Source: Otis tarda (lineage: Eukaryota; Chordata; Aves; Otidiformes; Otididae). Taken from it: a stretch of DNA of 64,000 bases. The notes under the pieces were generated by a model. It had not been told where the DNA came from. It saw nothing but the letters and a program-made list of their open reading frames with translations, and made no database searches. The stretch covers positions 167,660,053 through 167,724,052 of the forward strand of contig CM048552.1 in assembly GCA_026413225.1 (NCBI GenBank), given 5' to 3'. Positions 46,601 to 60,700 of the stretch are shown here, piece after piece; position 1 is the stretch's first letter; each line of letters begins with the position of its first letter. Position numbers and translations under genes: made by a program.

Positions 46601-47504
46601 GTTTCATGTTGCTTTTTTTTTGTTTTGATTTGTTTTATTTTTCCTAATTAATTTTCCTGGTTTTTTTTCATAGTATGTGTAGACAAAACTTCATCTCATA
46701 AGAAAATTTGCCTGCTATTAAATTCTATTTCAAATGCTGTCCTCTAGAACCATTAGCCTTGAAGTCAAAGCAATAGCAAACATATGTTCTTATGGTCTAG
46801 TGATGGAAGAACATCTTTGTATTACTTAAAAGTTATTTCAGCTTTCATTCAAAACTCTAGCATATTCCCCACAACATACAATGAAGAAAAAGCTTATGAA
46901 GAGATATTTTGGTAGAGGTAAAAACTGAAATAAAACAAAAAAGAAAGAAAGAATGGTTGGGAGGGTGACACAGAAGTGTTCTCCTAGGACAGATGTGGGT
47001 AATAGGACAAGAAGTTGGAGCAGCAGATAAATTAGTGGAATATTGACGAAGGTGTCTAATTAATGGATAGGAAAATGAGGGAATATGCACTAGGCTATAG
47101 GTCTGTCTCAAGGTTTCAATGGATTTAGAACATTGCAATTCACAAAGCCTGCTTTATATTTCTGTTGTAGTGCTTATTCATTTTAATTATCAGTCACTAT
47201 TAGTGATGAAAAAGCTTCTTGCACACTCTTTCAATAAAGTGTAAACCCTGTATTATTCATGCTTATTCTTGTGCATAATGAAATGTCTAGTGTCCAGGCC
47301 CCATGTTGCTGAACCTATCAATTAATTAGTCAAGTTATAATTAAAAGGGAACTTCTGTCTGGAGTTGTTTGTTGTTGTGATGCATAGCAGTGGAAGCTGT
47401 AATGCTTCTGCAGAATTAAGATTGCTCGGTTTGCACCAAATCTGTATCAGAAATCACAAGCACCTTAATTAGGAAATGTGTATTTGTGGCTTCCAAGTGT
47501 GAAA
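46601..47504. other. unique AT-rich sequence, no gene seen
   Basis: Nothing but short T-rich and A-rich tracts is recognised. Confidence 0.45.
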
Positions 47505-47918
47505 TGGGATGCTTGCCAGTAGTCTTCAGCCTGGAAAAGAGCATACTCCAAGGAGACCTTCTAGTGGCCTTTCAATACTTACAGAGGGCTCATAATAAAG
47601 ATGAGGATAAACTTGTTACCAGGGCCTGCAATGATAGGACAAGGGGTAATGATTTTAAACAAAAAAAAAGAGGGTATACTTCAACTAGATGTAAGGAAGA
47701 AATTTCTTACAATGAGGGTGGTGAAACACTGGAACGTGTTGGCCAGAGAGGTGGTAGATGCCCCGTCCCTGGAAACATTCGAGACCAGGCTGGACACGAC
47801 TCTGAGCAACCTGATCTAGTTGAAGATGTGCTTCCTTCTTGCAGGGAGGTTGGACTAGATGACCTTTAAAAAGGTCTCTTCCAACCCAAACTATTCTGTG
47901 ATTCTGTGATTCTATGAA
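47505..47918 (+). mobile_element. CR1 LINE, 3' end
   Basis: ORF2 C-terminal coding (TMRVVKHWNVLAREVVDAPS, about 47709-47767) is followed by the conserved 3' block and the terminal repeats 'attctgtgattctgtgattctatga'. A one-base A-run expansion near 47661-47669 breaks the frame. It is 5'-truncated, and is one of few plus-strand young CR1 copies here. Confidence 0.95.
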
Positions 47919-48929
47919 ATTATCTGTACTATAAGAATTCTTTTAAAAATACAAATTATTAAATTCACAATATATTTACATTTGCATCCTGCACAATAGC
48001 TACATTCCTTTTACTTTATTTTATATGCTATTCTCATTTGCAGAGGGAAATATTCTTCAAACAAAAACGAGTGCTTGGTTAAATACATATTTAGTCTTTC
48101 CATTACCTATTCTGGATAGTATAAATGGTAAATTAATTTAATTTAGTAATATGCTCATGAAAGAGATATCAAAGTATCCCACAGTTCTTTTACAGCTATG
48201 GTGCCTTGAAAAACAAAAATTCATCCATGATGTTTAGTTGGCTTTAGTGGCACCACTTCATCAAAAACCAAAGAAAATGGAAGATAGTTTACCCTTTGGA
48301 CTACGTACAAGAACAAAGATCAAATAAAATCCTGGGAAATATTTAGTCTAATTTCTGCTTGCGTTGCATCTAATGAAGACTAAAGGAATATCATAATGGA
48401 ATACCTACCTTTATGAATTTTGTCAAAGGTTAAGCTGCACTTGCATTAGAGTTTCCATGTTTTAAAATTTTCACGTTACCTGCAAAATTCTAAGAATGGT
48501 TTAGTGCTTCAGAACAAAGGTCAACTTAGCTTAAGATTTTTTTTTTCTCTAAAAGTGACTATAACGGGAAGTAAACACATTACTCATGAGTGCCTCCTGG
48601 GCCTTTTCAGCTATCTTTAGCTCTGGGAATTTCCTGAACTTGATATGTGAGGTCTATTCAACTACTCTTTACTAATCTTTCTTATAAACACTTTTATAGT
48701 TTCCCTCCTTGAACTTGTGCATCAGTAATATCTTTTTGCAGCTTGGATGGCACCAAAGACATTCCTCGACCTGTTTATAAAGTGATATATCCTTTTGTTT
48801 ATTCAGAATTATCCTTCTATTTAAATTCATGGACCTTATTTCTGGTTTTGGAACAGACAACGAAGAGTTGATGACTATTCATTCTGTTTATGTCACTCAC
48901 ATTTTGTTAGACTGCTACGCTATCTTTTT
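47919..48929. other. unique AT-rich sequence, no clear gene
   Basis: The part after about 48600 may already belong to the old LINE that follows, but similarity is too weak to claim. Confidence 0.4.
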
Positions 48930-49830
48930 TAAGCTGTCTATTTTTCAAACTGAAGACCTCCAGCCTGGTCAGTCATTCATTGTATGGAAACTTTTTCATA
49001 ACTTTGAGATAAGACAACCCACCGAAAAAAAAAAACCCAAAACAAAAACCCATAACCAACCAAACATGCCAGCACACTATATAATGGATTTGTCAGGAAC
49101 ATGCTGGTGGGTTGTTTTGTTTTTCTTTTTTTTTTTTATTTCTGTGGGGGTTTTTTTGTATTTTGATTTTATCCCTTTTAAATTACTTTTTGTTGTTGTT
49201 CTTCAACCACTACCAAAAGGTGATATTTTCCTAAACTAACTATCATAACTCCATCTTACTGCTCCTGTGTGGAAGCAATCAGGTAAGAGCTCATCATTTT
49301 ATATGTGACATCGGTATTGTTTTTCAGTAGGTCCATAATAATTTTTATTTACACTAAATGTCTTCGGCAATTTTTCTTCCTGATCGCTCAGTCCTATCAT
49401 GTCCTTCACACTTCTTCCACAAGTGTGCTGTCATCATTGCTGTCTTGAATAGTTCTGTGTCATCAGCAGTATTTCTCATCTTTCTTTTCATATTTTTTTT
49501 CCACATCACTTTTCAATATCTTAAACAGCACAAGTCATCACATAGACCCAATAGAATTCTGCCAGGTATCATTCTCCATTGCAAAACCTAATAATTTACT
49601 CCTGTCATGTTACCTGTCTCACAACTAATTATTTATCAATGCAAATACTTGTCATTTTTATCCTACATTGTCTTAATTTCCTTAAAATTTCTATGTAAGA
49701 AGCTTGTTAAGAACCTTTGTAAATCCAAGTATATCTTGTCCCTGGATTATCCTTACATGAGTTTGTTTCTCTTTCAGAATAGTGGTTAAGTGTCAAAGTC
49801 TGTTAATAGGAGAATCTCCTTCTGAATGTG
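48930..49830 (-). mobile_element. very old CR1/L3-like LINE remnant
   Basis: Reading the plus strand, pieces matching the complement of CR1/L3 RT sequence occur in the right order: 'gaagacctccagcctggtcag' (48952), 'tagttctgtgtcatcagcag' (49450), 'aatatcttaaacagcac' (49515), 'cttgttaagaacctttgtaaatccaagtatatc' (49702). Poly-T and unrelated sequence interrupt them. Divergence is high, so this is a tentative call. Confidence 0.5.
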
Positions 49831-52795
49831 GATGCAAAAGCTTCTCCATAGCTTTAAAAAGTAATGGTCCTTTAGAATTTACTCTACTGCAGAGAAACTC
49901 CTTGCACTAAAGAGATGCATAACTGTCAAAAATTTTCTCAATATTTAATCAGAGAACTGAATTAAATATAATTTTCTCAACAGAATCTCATCTTCATATG
50001 TGACAGTTAATACAGAGAACCTATTCCTTGTAAATGCCTCCCTAAAAAAAAAAAAAAAAGTGCATTTACTGTCAGACTAGGAACTTAAGAGACACAAGCT
50101 GAAGGTTTCCAAGTGGGAGCTAATGAAATATTATTTCTTTTATGTTAAATTAGATGTCAGTAAAATATTAGTCGTATATTACGTAGAAACATAGTTTAAA
50201 CCCATTTGAAAAATGCAACATCATTTCAGAAAAGAGTTCAAGCAACACTACAGTCTTCTGTGATTGATGCCAAATGAGAGTACATGCCAATCATAAAACA
50301 CAAACAGCAGGAATACTCATCAAGGCTGTCAGGTTTCCAAGACTAACAGAGCTCCCATGCTGGTTGATGAGACTGAAGAAGTTATGTTAAAAAGATTTGT
50401 GATCTTCTGTACAAAAAGAGCAACAATACATTGCTACTATCCTTTGTAATGACAAGTGAATATATAAGGCTTTAGTATAACTACACAAGTAGAGAAATTC
50501 TCCATATCAAATACTGGACTTGTGAGTTACTAAAGTCTAGATAGCGACTCTTCCTATGCTTCTGTAGGGAGAGATAAGTTCCCTAAAGCATATAAAAACT
50601 ACTGTCAGACATTATCTTTTTTTTAACGTCAGATTTGTTAGAAAAAGGTTTCCAGTCCAATGTCAAAATCAGATAACAGATCTCAGCCACAACGAAAAGA
50701 AAAAAAGCATAATAAAGGCTGCAATGCCAGGAGCATAGCAAAGTCACTTACCACATAGATATGATGAAAGTTATTATAACTTCCACTATGAGCAATTCTA
50801 TGAATCTTTAATTTCCTGTACTATCTCACGGCCAGTTCTGCAAATGCTTTATCATGAGAAAAGTCCTGGAGTTCAATGAAATTACTCACAGGGGTAAGGC
50901 AAAAGACAAGTCTTGTACAGATTATAAGATCAAGCTACTAATGCTGAAAAGATTTAGCTTTCAAATTCTTTTGATCACGTACATCCAGGTTTTTTTCTTC
51001 CTTTTATTATAAAAAAAAAAATTACAACTTGAAAAACGAGCATGACAAAGTATTTCCATTAATTCAAATACTTTCTTATTAAAAAAAAAAAAAAGAAAAG
51101 GAAAGGAAAAAAATAAGATATTCAACCAGGAAGATGAAAACAATCTTTGGCTTCTACTGGAGTTGCAGTGATGATTAATAAACTGTTTAATGTCAAATAA
51201 GAAATGTTAAGAAACAAATTAAGCAAGTTGCTGTGTTTAGACATTTAAAGACATTGCTGGGGAAAACAATATTATTTTTTAATCAATTGCCTAATCAAAG
51301 CAGTTGTTAAAAAAGGAAACTGTCAATATGAAGTTATTTATTTATGCAACTTAAAAAAAAATACTGTCGGAACTATCTCATCAGGTCTTATTCTTCAGTA
51401 ACTGAAGAGCTTTAATTTGGGCTTCTGTATTTTATGATAGCTCAACCATGAAAATATAAATATCTGAATATTGCTTTATAATTTTAAGAACACAATTTCC
51501 CAAGTATTAATTGCTATTTTTAATGTTGGGTGGTTTTTTTTGCATTGAATTTTAAAGTACTTACCAAATGTAATGTTGCATTTTTTAAAAAAAAACAACT
51601 TTAAACTTAATATAATAATTTTCTTGATACTAAGAGGCAGTATTCTAATTACAAGGTGTAGTATATATGCATTATTTTATGAATATAGCTGTATATTTAA
51701 CACTTCTTAACTCAGAGGTGACACTTCAGGAGTGTAATTATGTAATATGTTTATTATGTAATAAAGGCAAAATCATTATTGAAATGCTAATCTAAGTAAT
51801 TATAGTGCTATGAACTGCAGATGAGTCAGGATTTCATATTAGTTTGAACTTTTCTGACGAGCATATAAGAAAAATAAACAGGAAACATGAAACTGAGTAG
51901 TACTAATTCTTTTTTTTTTTAATCTCAGGAAAAACAACTTTATCATCTTATAAAGAATTTTATTTGCTGTTGTGAACCAAGTTATTTTCTTATCTCGTTC
52001 TATCTTGAAGCGTGATGTTAGCAGTAGAGAATGATTTTTTTCCTGAAAAAGATGCAATTATCCACAATGTACCTTATCCTACTCCATCATGACAAATAGT
52101 GTTTAATACACTGTAACTATTCATTATATTCTGTAGCTAAGCAATTTGTCTAGGAATAATTAAAGTCTTATATTTGTGAAACACTGTAGGATAAGCAAAT
52201 AATAGATCTGACTGAATGTTGTTCACATTCAATATCAGCCTCTTATGTGAAATTTGCCATCCAGTGTGGAAACTGACTTCACATCAAAGTACTTTCAAAT
52301 TAATTAGGATTCTGTCAAAGACAGTCACCTGCTTTTTCCTTCTGCTCTGGAGATTTGCAACACTCTATCAACTGTTTCTCCTTAATGCAGTTGTAGAGTT
52401 GACTGTTGACTGCAAACTAATGTGCAGAGTTTGTTCTCATAAAGATTTCAAACTCTTCTGTTTCAAATCTCTTTCAGAAACACAGATTATAACTAAGTAA
52501 GCAAAGACTACAAAACCAATTTTAGCTAAAGAATGGACTACCCTGTCACCCATGAGAAGACTTATATTCTTATTTCACATATTATACTTCAGTAGTCTAC
52601 ATCACTAATTTGTTGAAGAATTTTATTATCCATCAACACTTAAAGAAATCAACACATTCTGGTCAGAGAAAACAGATATTCTCTGTTCTAGAATATTTTA
52701 AGAATTGAGGTGTGATGATTAAGTATCAAACTCATGGCAATACAACATAATTACAAAACAGCCACCATTCCTCTACACAAAGAAAAGAAGGGAGA
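49831..52795. other. unique AT-rich sequence, about 3 kb, no gene seen
   Basis: No repeat family or exon is recognised. A runs of 10-17 occur at about 50043, 51011 and 51081. Confidence 0.5.
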
Positions 52796-53925
52796 ATCAT
52801 AGAATTATAGAATAGTTTGGGTTGGAACAGAACTTCACATGTCATTTAGTCCAATGGCCCTGCAAGGAGCAGAGACATCTTCAACTAGATCAGGTTGCTC
52901 AGAGCCCTGTCCAACCTGGCCTTGAACACTTCCAAGGCTGGGACATCTATCACTTCTCTGGACAACCTGTTCCAGTGTTTCACCACCCTCACTGTAAAAA
53001 AAAAATTCCCTAATGTCTAATCTAAATCTACCTCCCTCTATTTTAAAACCATTACCCCTCGTCCTATCACAACAGGCTTTGCTAAAGAGTTTCTCCCCAT
53101 CTTTCCTGTAGGCCCCCTTGAGGTACTGGAAGACCGCTATCAGGTCTCCCTGGAGCCTCCTCTTCTCCAGGCTGAACAGCCCCAACTCTCTCAGCCTGTC
53201 CTCATAGGAGAGGTGCTTCAGTCCTCTGATCATCTTCGTGGCCCTCCTCTAGACTCGCTCCAACTGGTCCATGTCCTTCTTCTGTTGGGGACTCCAGAAG
53301 TGGATGCAGTACTCCAGGTGGGGTCTCACAAGAGTGGAGTAGAGGGGGAGAATCACCTCCCTTGACCTGCTGGCAATGCTTCTTCCAATGCAGCCCAGGA
53401 TGCGGTTGGCTTTCTGGGCTGCAAGCGTGCATTGCTGGCTGATGTTGAGCTTCTCATCCACCAGCACTCCCAAGTCCTTCTCCTTAGGGCTGCTCTCAAC
53501 CTATTGTCTGCCCAGCCTGTATTTGTGCCTGGGATTGCCCAGACCCATGTGCAGGACCTTGCACTTGGCCTGGTTAAACTTCATGAGGTTGGCACGGGCC
53601 CACCTCTCCAGCCTCTGGACGGTATCCCTTCCCTCCAGCATGTTGATCGCACCACATAGCTTGGTGTTGTCAGCAAACTTGCTGAGGGTGCACCTGATCC
53701 CACTGTCCATGTTGCCGACAAAGATGTTAAACAGGGCCAGTCTCAGTACCAGCCCCTGAGGAATGCTACTTGTCACCAGTCTCCACTTGGACATCAAGCT
53801 GTTGACCACAACTCTTTGAGTGTGGCCATCCAGTCAATTATTTATTCACCAAGTGGTCTGTTCGTCAAATCCATGTGTCTCCAGTTTAGAGACAAGGATG
53901 TCATTCAGGATAGTGATCTGGGTAA
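52796..53925 (-). mobile_element. CR1 LINE, 3' 1.1 kb with RT region
   Basis: The plus strand starts with 'atcatagaattatagaat', the CR1 octamer end. The minus strand then encodes, 3' to 5' along the window, the ORF2 C-terminus ([20 protein letters not shown]), the connection region ([20 protein letters not shown]) and the RT core C-part (TLSKFADNTKLCGAINML, about 53635-53690). The RT catalytic pair is FADNTK here instead of FADDTK, so the second Asp is lost. Several frameshifts occur. It is the longest relatively young CR1 in the window. Confidence 0.95.
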
Positions 53926-56900
53926 ATCCAGCTGAGTATGCAATGTTTTAAAATCAAAAGGCTTGTCTTTTATAAAGCCAAACTGAATTAAATCTTTGGG
54001 TAGAAAAAGTTGGATTTTTATTAAATGTGTTGCCAGAAGGAGAAGACAGGCAACTGTTTCATAGGGAGAAAAGGTATTTTAACTTAAAAAGAATGCTGCC
54101 TTGGAGGGAAATAATCATAAGTAGACCAAAAAAAAAAAGAAAAAGGAATTTATCCCAGAATGAAAATTGGTACGTAATTAAATTTCTTGAACAAACGTGA
54201 AAAAAATAGTGGAAGTAAAAGATGTATTTTTTAACATACAGCCAAACAATAAGCATGTGACATCCCCATGACAGAAAGAGTGTGTGCATGATCCAAGATC
54301 TTTCTTCATGTCCTATATCCTGTGTTCCTCTATAGGACTATACAAACTATAAGAACATGTGAATAAAAGCTAGGGGATACATATTAAGTATCACATGTTT
54401 ATGTCAAAGGTATGTTACAGAGCATATACTTTATCCTACTTGTCATGGGAAATTCTATCTGTCATATATTTTCAACTTATAAACCAAGTCCAAGCACTTT
54501 AATTAATTTTTATATTTTAATTTGTTTGAACACTGTTGCTGGATTTCTCCAGACATAGGAGGCTTGTTGAGTTTTCCTGATTATTAAATTTATTTTTTCT
54601 CTTACAATAGCAAAAAAAAAAACCCAAACCAACAAAAGCTCAATAAATTCCCTTGCTACCTCCTGCTTTTTTGCTTTTTCAACATATACTGACGCATCTC
54701 AAAGCCAGTCCTTACTTAACTTATAAATCAGTCTTTTGAAGTGTTCATAAATGTACTAAAATTATATTAACTTGCTGGAAGCAGAGTTTTCTTTTTGCTT
54801 ACAGGAGTCTCTCTGGGAGTCTTCCCTAAGAAGTTTATTAGGCTGAAAAGCTTCACGAAAGGCCTTTTCATGTCAGCTTTTGTGGCACTTGGTGAGAAAT
54901 TGCTGTTGTGATTTTTTTGTTTCATTCATTGGTATCATCAGTTCTAAAATAACTTAATACTGCTGGCAAATTTTTCAGATTGCTTTAATGTCTACTGATA
55001 GGCAAAGAAAATAGTTCTGTTAGATTGCTTTGGTTTATTCAGAGGAAGTTGTATTTTCTTAGTTCTGCTCTAGTACTTCAGATCCATACCAGTTAAATAC
55101 TCAATTTTCAAGTTTGTTGATTTCTGCTCCTTCAGAATGGATGTATCTTCTTTATTTTGAATACTGAAGAAAAAAAAAAGAAATCCCTTTCTAGACCTGA
55201 ACAATGAAGGCTGCTCTAAACCCCAGGTTTGTTACAGATTTTTTTTTTTTAGTGGAAATAATAGTCCAGGGACAAAAGTGGAGGCAGAATGGACCTAATA
55301 ATATCCAATTAAAATTTTAATATTTTACAAAAAATATCTAGACATAATCTTAAGAAAAATACAGGAACCATGAAATAAGATGTGTTAGCAAGTACAAATA
55401 AAGTAACTTTCATTACGATAAGTTTGGGATAATGTAATTGTAAACAGGATTATGAACACCAAGATGAATACCTGAATACTCTGGGCCAGGTTCTGTTATT
55501 CATGATCATACCTATCTTCATCATATTGTACTTCAAATGTTGCTATCTAAAATTATATTGCTTCAAAAATAGATCATAGTGCCTAAGGATCAGCTGCTTC
55601 TAGCTCAAACTAATTTAAGTGGATTATAGGGTTTAAACTCTTAGCTAGTGTTTCTTATTAACTTCTCTTAAAGATTTATATAATCTCTGAAGTTGGCTAA
55701 ATGAGATCGATTCCTCTACAATAGGAAAAAAAAAAAAAATAGAAATCTAAATCTCCTGATTCTTGGCTGAGTGCAGTAAACTTAGACTGCTGTCTTCTAG
55801 ATCTATGACTTCCAAACTACACAGTAGTTTGTCTTCAGAAGACAGATTAAAGGGGGTTCATTCTCAAGATGTCATATAAAAAAATCCAGTCCAATATAGC
55901 AGTCTTTGACAGTCAGACTAGACAGAACTGTGCAAGAGGTATCACAAACTGGCCATTAGCCATCACTTTTTTAGCTGAAAGAGGAAATCAGCTACACAGA
56001 TAGTCTAAGACCCATGTTTGAAAATACCTAGATATTTCCTAACTTCAATACAGTAATGGCTACCTGTATCTGAGCTTGTTGTTCAAACACTGCTCAAACA
56101 TGTCATGTAGGCATAGTCTAATTAATGCCTACTGATCATCTTGTCAAAGACTAGATGTCCATATATAAGTTATCTGACTATATAAAATTATTGTATTTTA
56201 GCCCCATTGTATGTTTTACCACCTAACTGCAGACATATGAGAAAATGAATTTTGATGTAAATGATACTTTTTTTCTGCATTGGTTCTCAAAGATCTTTGA
56301 GAATTATTTAGCTGATAAAATAGTGGAACACAACAACTTTTTTAAGACTTAGGACACCTAAGAGCAATATAATTCCATGATCCACTGAAACACTAAACAT
56401 TTAAAGATCTAAAATTACGAACAACATGAAAATATTTTGTTTATAGTGGCACACTAAAAAAAAAATCTGACTCCTGTCCTGAGCTAGTAGCAAGTTTTAT
56501 GTGTCATGAAAGCATTTTCACTTCTGGTGAATGAAGATCTGAACTAGATAAAACTTGAAGTACTCTTTCTCTTCAGAGGGAGGATTATATCTGTAGATAT
56601 GCAGTGTTAGTCACTATATTTCACATCAGTCACGACTACATTGCCATAATCTTGGTTTTATACAAAGTATAGTTTTGGGCAAGAGTCACATGCTTGGGTC
56701 TCATTGATCACACCATCATCTGTACCTGGTAAAGGTGCACAGAAATTAAATAATGTCCACTGATGGGGAATTTAATTCTTTATTTGCTCACATGATATAC
56801 TCTGCCTGTTATTATACTTTATCTCTTCATTTGTACTGCTTTTTTTTTTTATCGTTTACTGTTTGATGTGAGTTATATTAATTTTCTTGAGATGACTGAA

Positions 56901-57374
56901 GTGAGATTTTAATATTTAAAAACTTATCTTAAAAAAGAATAATAAGTAAATATTTTGTAAGTGTAAAATCAATTATTCCATCCAGCTAAATATAGCTACC
57001 TAAATATATTGAAAAAATGTGTTTAAGTAAAATTATATGTCCAGTGTACTATTTAGTTTTATATATGCCACAAAAAAACACACACCTTTTGCTTTTTCTA
57101 GATATTTTTAGTAATGCTGTGATCTCAAGTAATTTGTTTAACACAAAAAAAAAAAAATTACTTGAATCATGGCTTATTAAAAGTATCAAAGACAGCCTTG
57201 CCTTGTCAGCTTTCCTTTTATTGAAAAACTTCATACTAGTGAACATTTATCCCTATAATAAATTCAAGCATTACTCAGGTAAATGGTGCTCTAACTGATC
57301 ACTTGCAAGTCAATCTTTTGTTTCTAAGCAGGCATAGTTCCTGAAGCTTCACTTCTTTCAAATGTATGTGGCGC
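53926..57374. other. unique AT-rich sequence, about 3.4 kb, no gene seen
   Basis: I recognise no repeat or gene. The stretch holds A or T runs only, for example near 54128, 55164 and 55726. Confidence 0.5.
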
Positions 57375-57775
57375 AGAGTTGCTAATTATTGCATGTCTCT
57401 GCAATAACCTGAAGGGGAGAAAAAATATAGTGAAAGGCTCATGGATTGAGATAAGGACAGGGAGAGATCGCTTAGCAATTACTGTCACTGCACCACAGGC
57501 TGCAGGAGAATCTCTATTCCAGTGCTCAGGGGCCTGGTCCCCCTCCTTCACTGAGCTTGGCGTCTGCATAGTAGTTTCTCTCACATATTCTCACTCCTCT
57601 CTTCTAACTGCTGCTGCCACAGTTGGTTTTTTTGGGTTGGTTTTTCCCAGTTCTTGAACGTGTTATCACTGGCTCTATTGGAAACGGGGAAAACTTCTAG
57701 GAGCTTCTTACAGAATTTATACCTGTAGTACCACTGCTAGCAAAATCTTGCCATGCAAATCCATTATATTAAATG
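57375..57775 (-). mobile_element. internally deleted LTR, related to family 1
   Basis: It carries 'gagataaggacagggagagat' (compare 1400 and 6533), 'ccacaggctgcaggagaatctc', 'ccctccttcactgagcttgg' and the distal 'ttggaaacggggaaaacttctaggagcttctta', all in family 1 order. The GC-rich repeat centre is reduced to one unit. The ends are ragged. Confidence 0.7.
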
Positions 57776-60700
57776 ATCCAGAAATCTTGTTTCTAATCAC
57801 TGTGCTTTCCAATTTTGAAAAGTATTTTCAAACCACATTTTATAACAAAAGAGTGAGAAACTAATGATGTCTAGACTCCTTTGGAATGCTGTTGGCTGCT
57901 GTCTGAGAATTTCAGCTGATACTGTCTTTCTATAGAGATGACAAATTCACACATCTGTGATCTAAGATGACAACATCCATCTTTCCAATTTAATTAAAAA
58001 ATATTTAACATACTTATAAATAAACTTTTTTAAAAATGTGATTATTCCATGAAATATGTTTCTACTGGTATCTAGTGTTTGCAAGCACCTATGGAAGAGT
58101 TATCTGAAATCTCCCTCTCTTATCTTAAGTGTATAGAAGACTTCTATCTCTGCTCAACAATTTCGTATTCTGTTCTTCCAACTCACTCTTGCTTTACTTT
58201 CTTTTACTCCAGATATAATGAAAGATTGAACAATTGTTTGACACAAGGCACATGGTATAATTCTGCCTCACTCAGTGCCTTACAGCAAAGAAAAACACTG
58301 AATATTACTATTTCTTCCAAATTTCCAAAACCAAGCTACTTACAAAATTAAGTTTTTTAATATAGCTTCTTGCAAATGCTAGTTAAACCTAACACAAGTT
58401 CACTCAGTTTCACTGATAATCTGTGGCCAGACAGCAGCAATGAATACCAGCTGACACAAAAATGTATCAATTCGTTCAGCTTCTCCAAGAGTATTTTAGT
58501 TGCATACCATCAACTTCCACCTTGAGGATTGTCTAGAAAATTTCTATCAACTGAGAGAGGCTAGAAAGTTCAAGGAGCCCAATGGCATAAAAGCGTGGAA
58601 GCTTTGTCTCTGCAGTATGGCAACAGTAATAGTATCTCTGAACAATATTTTGGTTTGGTTTTTTTTTTCAATATTTTTTTCTAGAGTTTTTACCTGCAGA
58701 AAGAAAAAAAAAAGTTAATACAAACTGTACTGTGTAGAGACACTTGTATATTTTTGAACAAGATAGCTCATATGCCAATTAAGAGTAATCCTATGATCAG
58801 TGTGATGGTCAGCTGTGAAGAACCAACTCTTTAATTAGTGTAACATTACCTTAACAAGACTATACTGGTTTTGGAGTATGAAATATGTAATTAAATGCAA
58901 CAAGTAACATTACACTGTGCATAAGATATACCTAGAAGTTACATTAACAGTAGCAAATAACATGAACAGTGCCCGTCCTTGGTGTCTGAGGGTAGCACAC
59001 TTGTGTCAATAGGGAATGATCCATAAACAGCATTATCCGGAACATCTCCAAGGCGTTTCCCAGGGAATAGCAGTCATGTGGGTCGAAAGTGTAATAAGGA
59101 CTGGGCTAAAAATAAAGAGAGCTAGAAGAATGCAAGCTAGTGTTTGAACTTATGTTCTGGCCCTGTTAGCTCACTAATATAAATATATCCATGCACCTTC
59201 TCACATTATTAACAATCCTATGTTACATGAAGCTTGCAGCCTCAAAAAAAAAAAAAAAAGGGTTCTCACAGTTTATAACCTGGCATACTTTGTACTTGGA
59301 CATACTCCCAACATGATATCTATTTGTTCACTTGTTTTAAAGTTCTTTTTTTTTCTTTTTTTTTTTCTTCTTTTTTTTTTTTTTTATGAATTGCCAGCCC
59401 TCTGAACTCACCAGCTAACACAGTATTGTCCTAAGCTTTATTTGGATCTTTAATGGGTGTTTTGACATGAAAGTACTTATGTACTGCAGCTATTATTCTC
59501 CTGCCTGTCAGCTCACTAGTTCCTTAATATTTTTTTTTATTATGGTAAGGAAACATTCATCTATTGTGGTACATCATTCTTTGTGTCTATATTATGTTTG
59601 TACCAGGGTTTCTCTTTAGATAACTCTCTTTGGAAAAAAAAATATATATATATATAAAATAAAGTATTTTTATTAGTCAATTTTCTTTCAGGTATTGATT
59701 TTACTTTCAATACTTTGGTATTGAAAGTATACTACTTTTTTGTCTTCCATTTTGTGCTTATTTTCATATTAATGTCTTTCTTGTCAACTTCTTTCTGTCT
59801 TTTTCATATTCAGTTTGCTTGTCAAGTGCATCATGCTTTTTAGGCTGAAGCCTTGTTTTATTTTTTGTTTGTTTGTATTTCTACTTCGCATTACTTACGT
59901 GATGTTTAGCCATTATTTTCATGTGATATAAAATGTAGAGCTAAGGAAATACTTTCTAATTTTTCTAAGTTGCTGAATTTATTTAAAGAAGAATGAAAAG
60001 AAAAAGCAAAATATTTTCCCTAAAGCTAGTCTTTCTAAAGCAGTATTTGAAGGCCAGGGAGATCAGGACAGCACTTTGATTGATCAGCGTGCAACAAATC
60101 TAATCAGCCCCTCTCTGTTGGCTAAATTACTGACTTTTGTTACTCAAAGGGAACATCAATGGAAATTACAGCAATGTTTCTAACAGTTGGAAGCTAAAAA
60201 AATAAGATTATGCTAAAGGCAGAGCTGTTATGCACACCAGGAGCAAAAATCAAAATGTGTCCCTTGCTTTATTCCGTACAATGAACTTGAAATTATGACC
60301 AATTATAACTCTGCTTAGGCGGAGCTCTCTTTTTTGTTGCAGTTATGGAGGATAGGAATAACAGACAGTTACTAAGGCGGATTGTGAGTTTTAAAAAATT
60401 ATTTATAGTCTTGTACTTTATTAAATGTCATTATTAAACCCTCCTACTTGTCAGAAGTTAGTGAGGTCTGTAAATATCTATTCTGTCTTCTTTCACAGCA
60501 AGGACAAAGAACAATGAGGAAACTGTGTATGCACTCTACTTATCTTCTCATAACAGTGACTGATAGAATATGATTGCAGAATTGTGACCCTATATAAAGA
60601 AACTGCTGTTATGTTCAACTAAAGCTTTGCCAGCAAGAAGGGAGGGTGGACTGTGCATTAAATTTTATGTGAACACTCCAGTGCTACTGCCTCATGTACG

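Noticed and set aside
47486-47869. 127-codon plus-strand frame
   Set aside because: It is CR1 ORF2 C-terminal sequence read partly in the wrong frame after an A-run shift.
48829-49239. 136-codon plus-strand frame
   Set aside because: The second half is poly-Phe/Lys low complexity and the first half overlaps old LINE sequence read antisense.
52835-53233. 132-codon frame that could be annotated as a gene
   Set aside because: It is the CR1 ORF2 C-terminal region on the minus strand, truncated and frameshifted.
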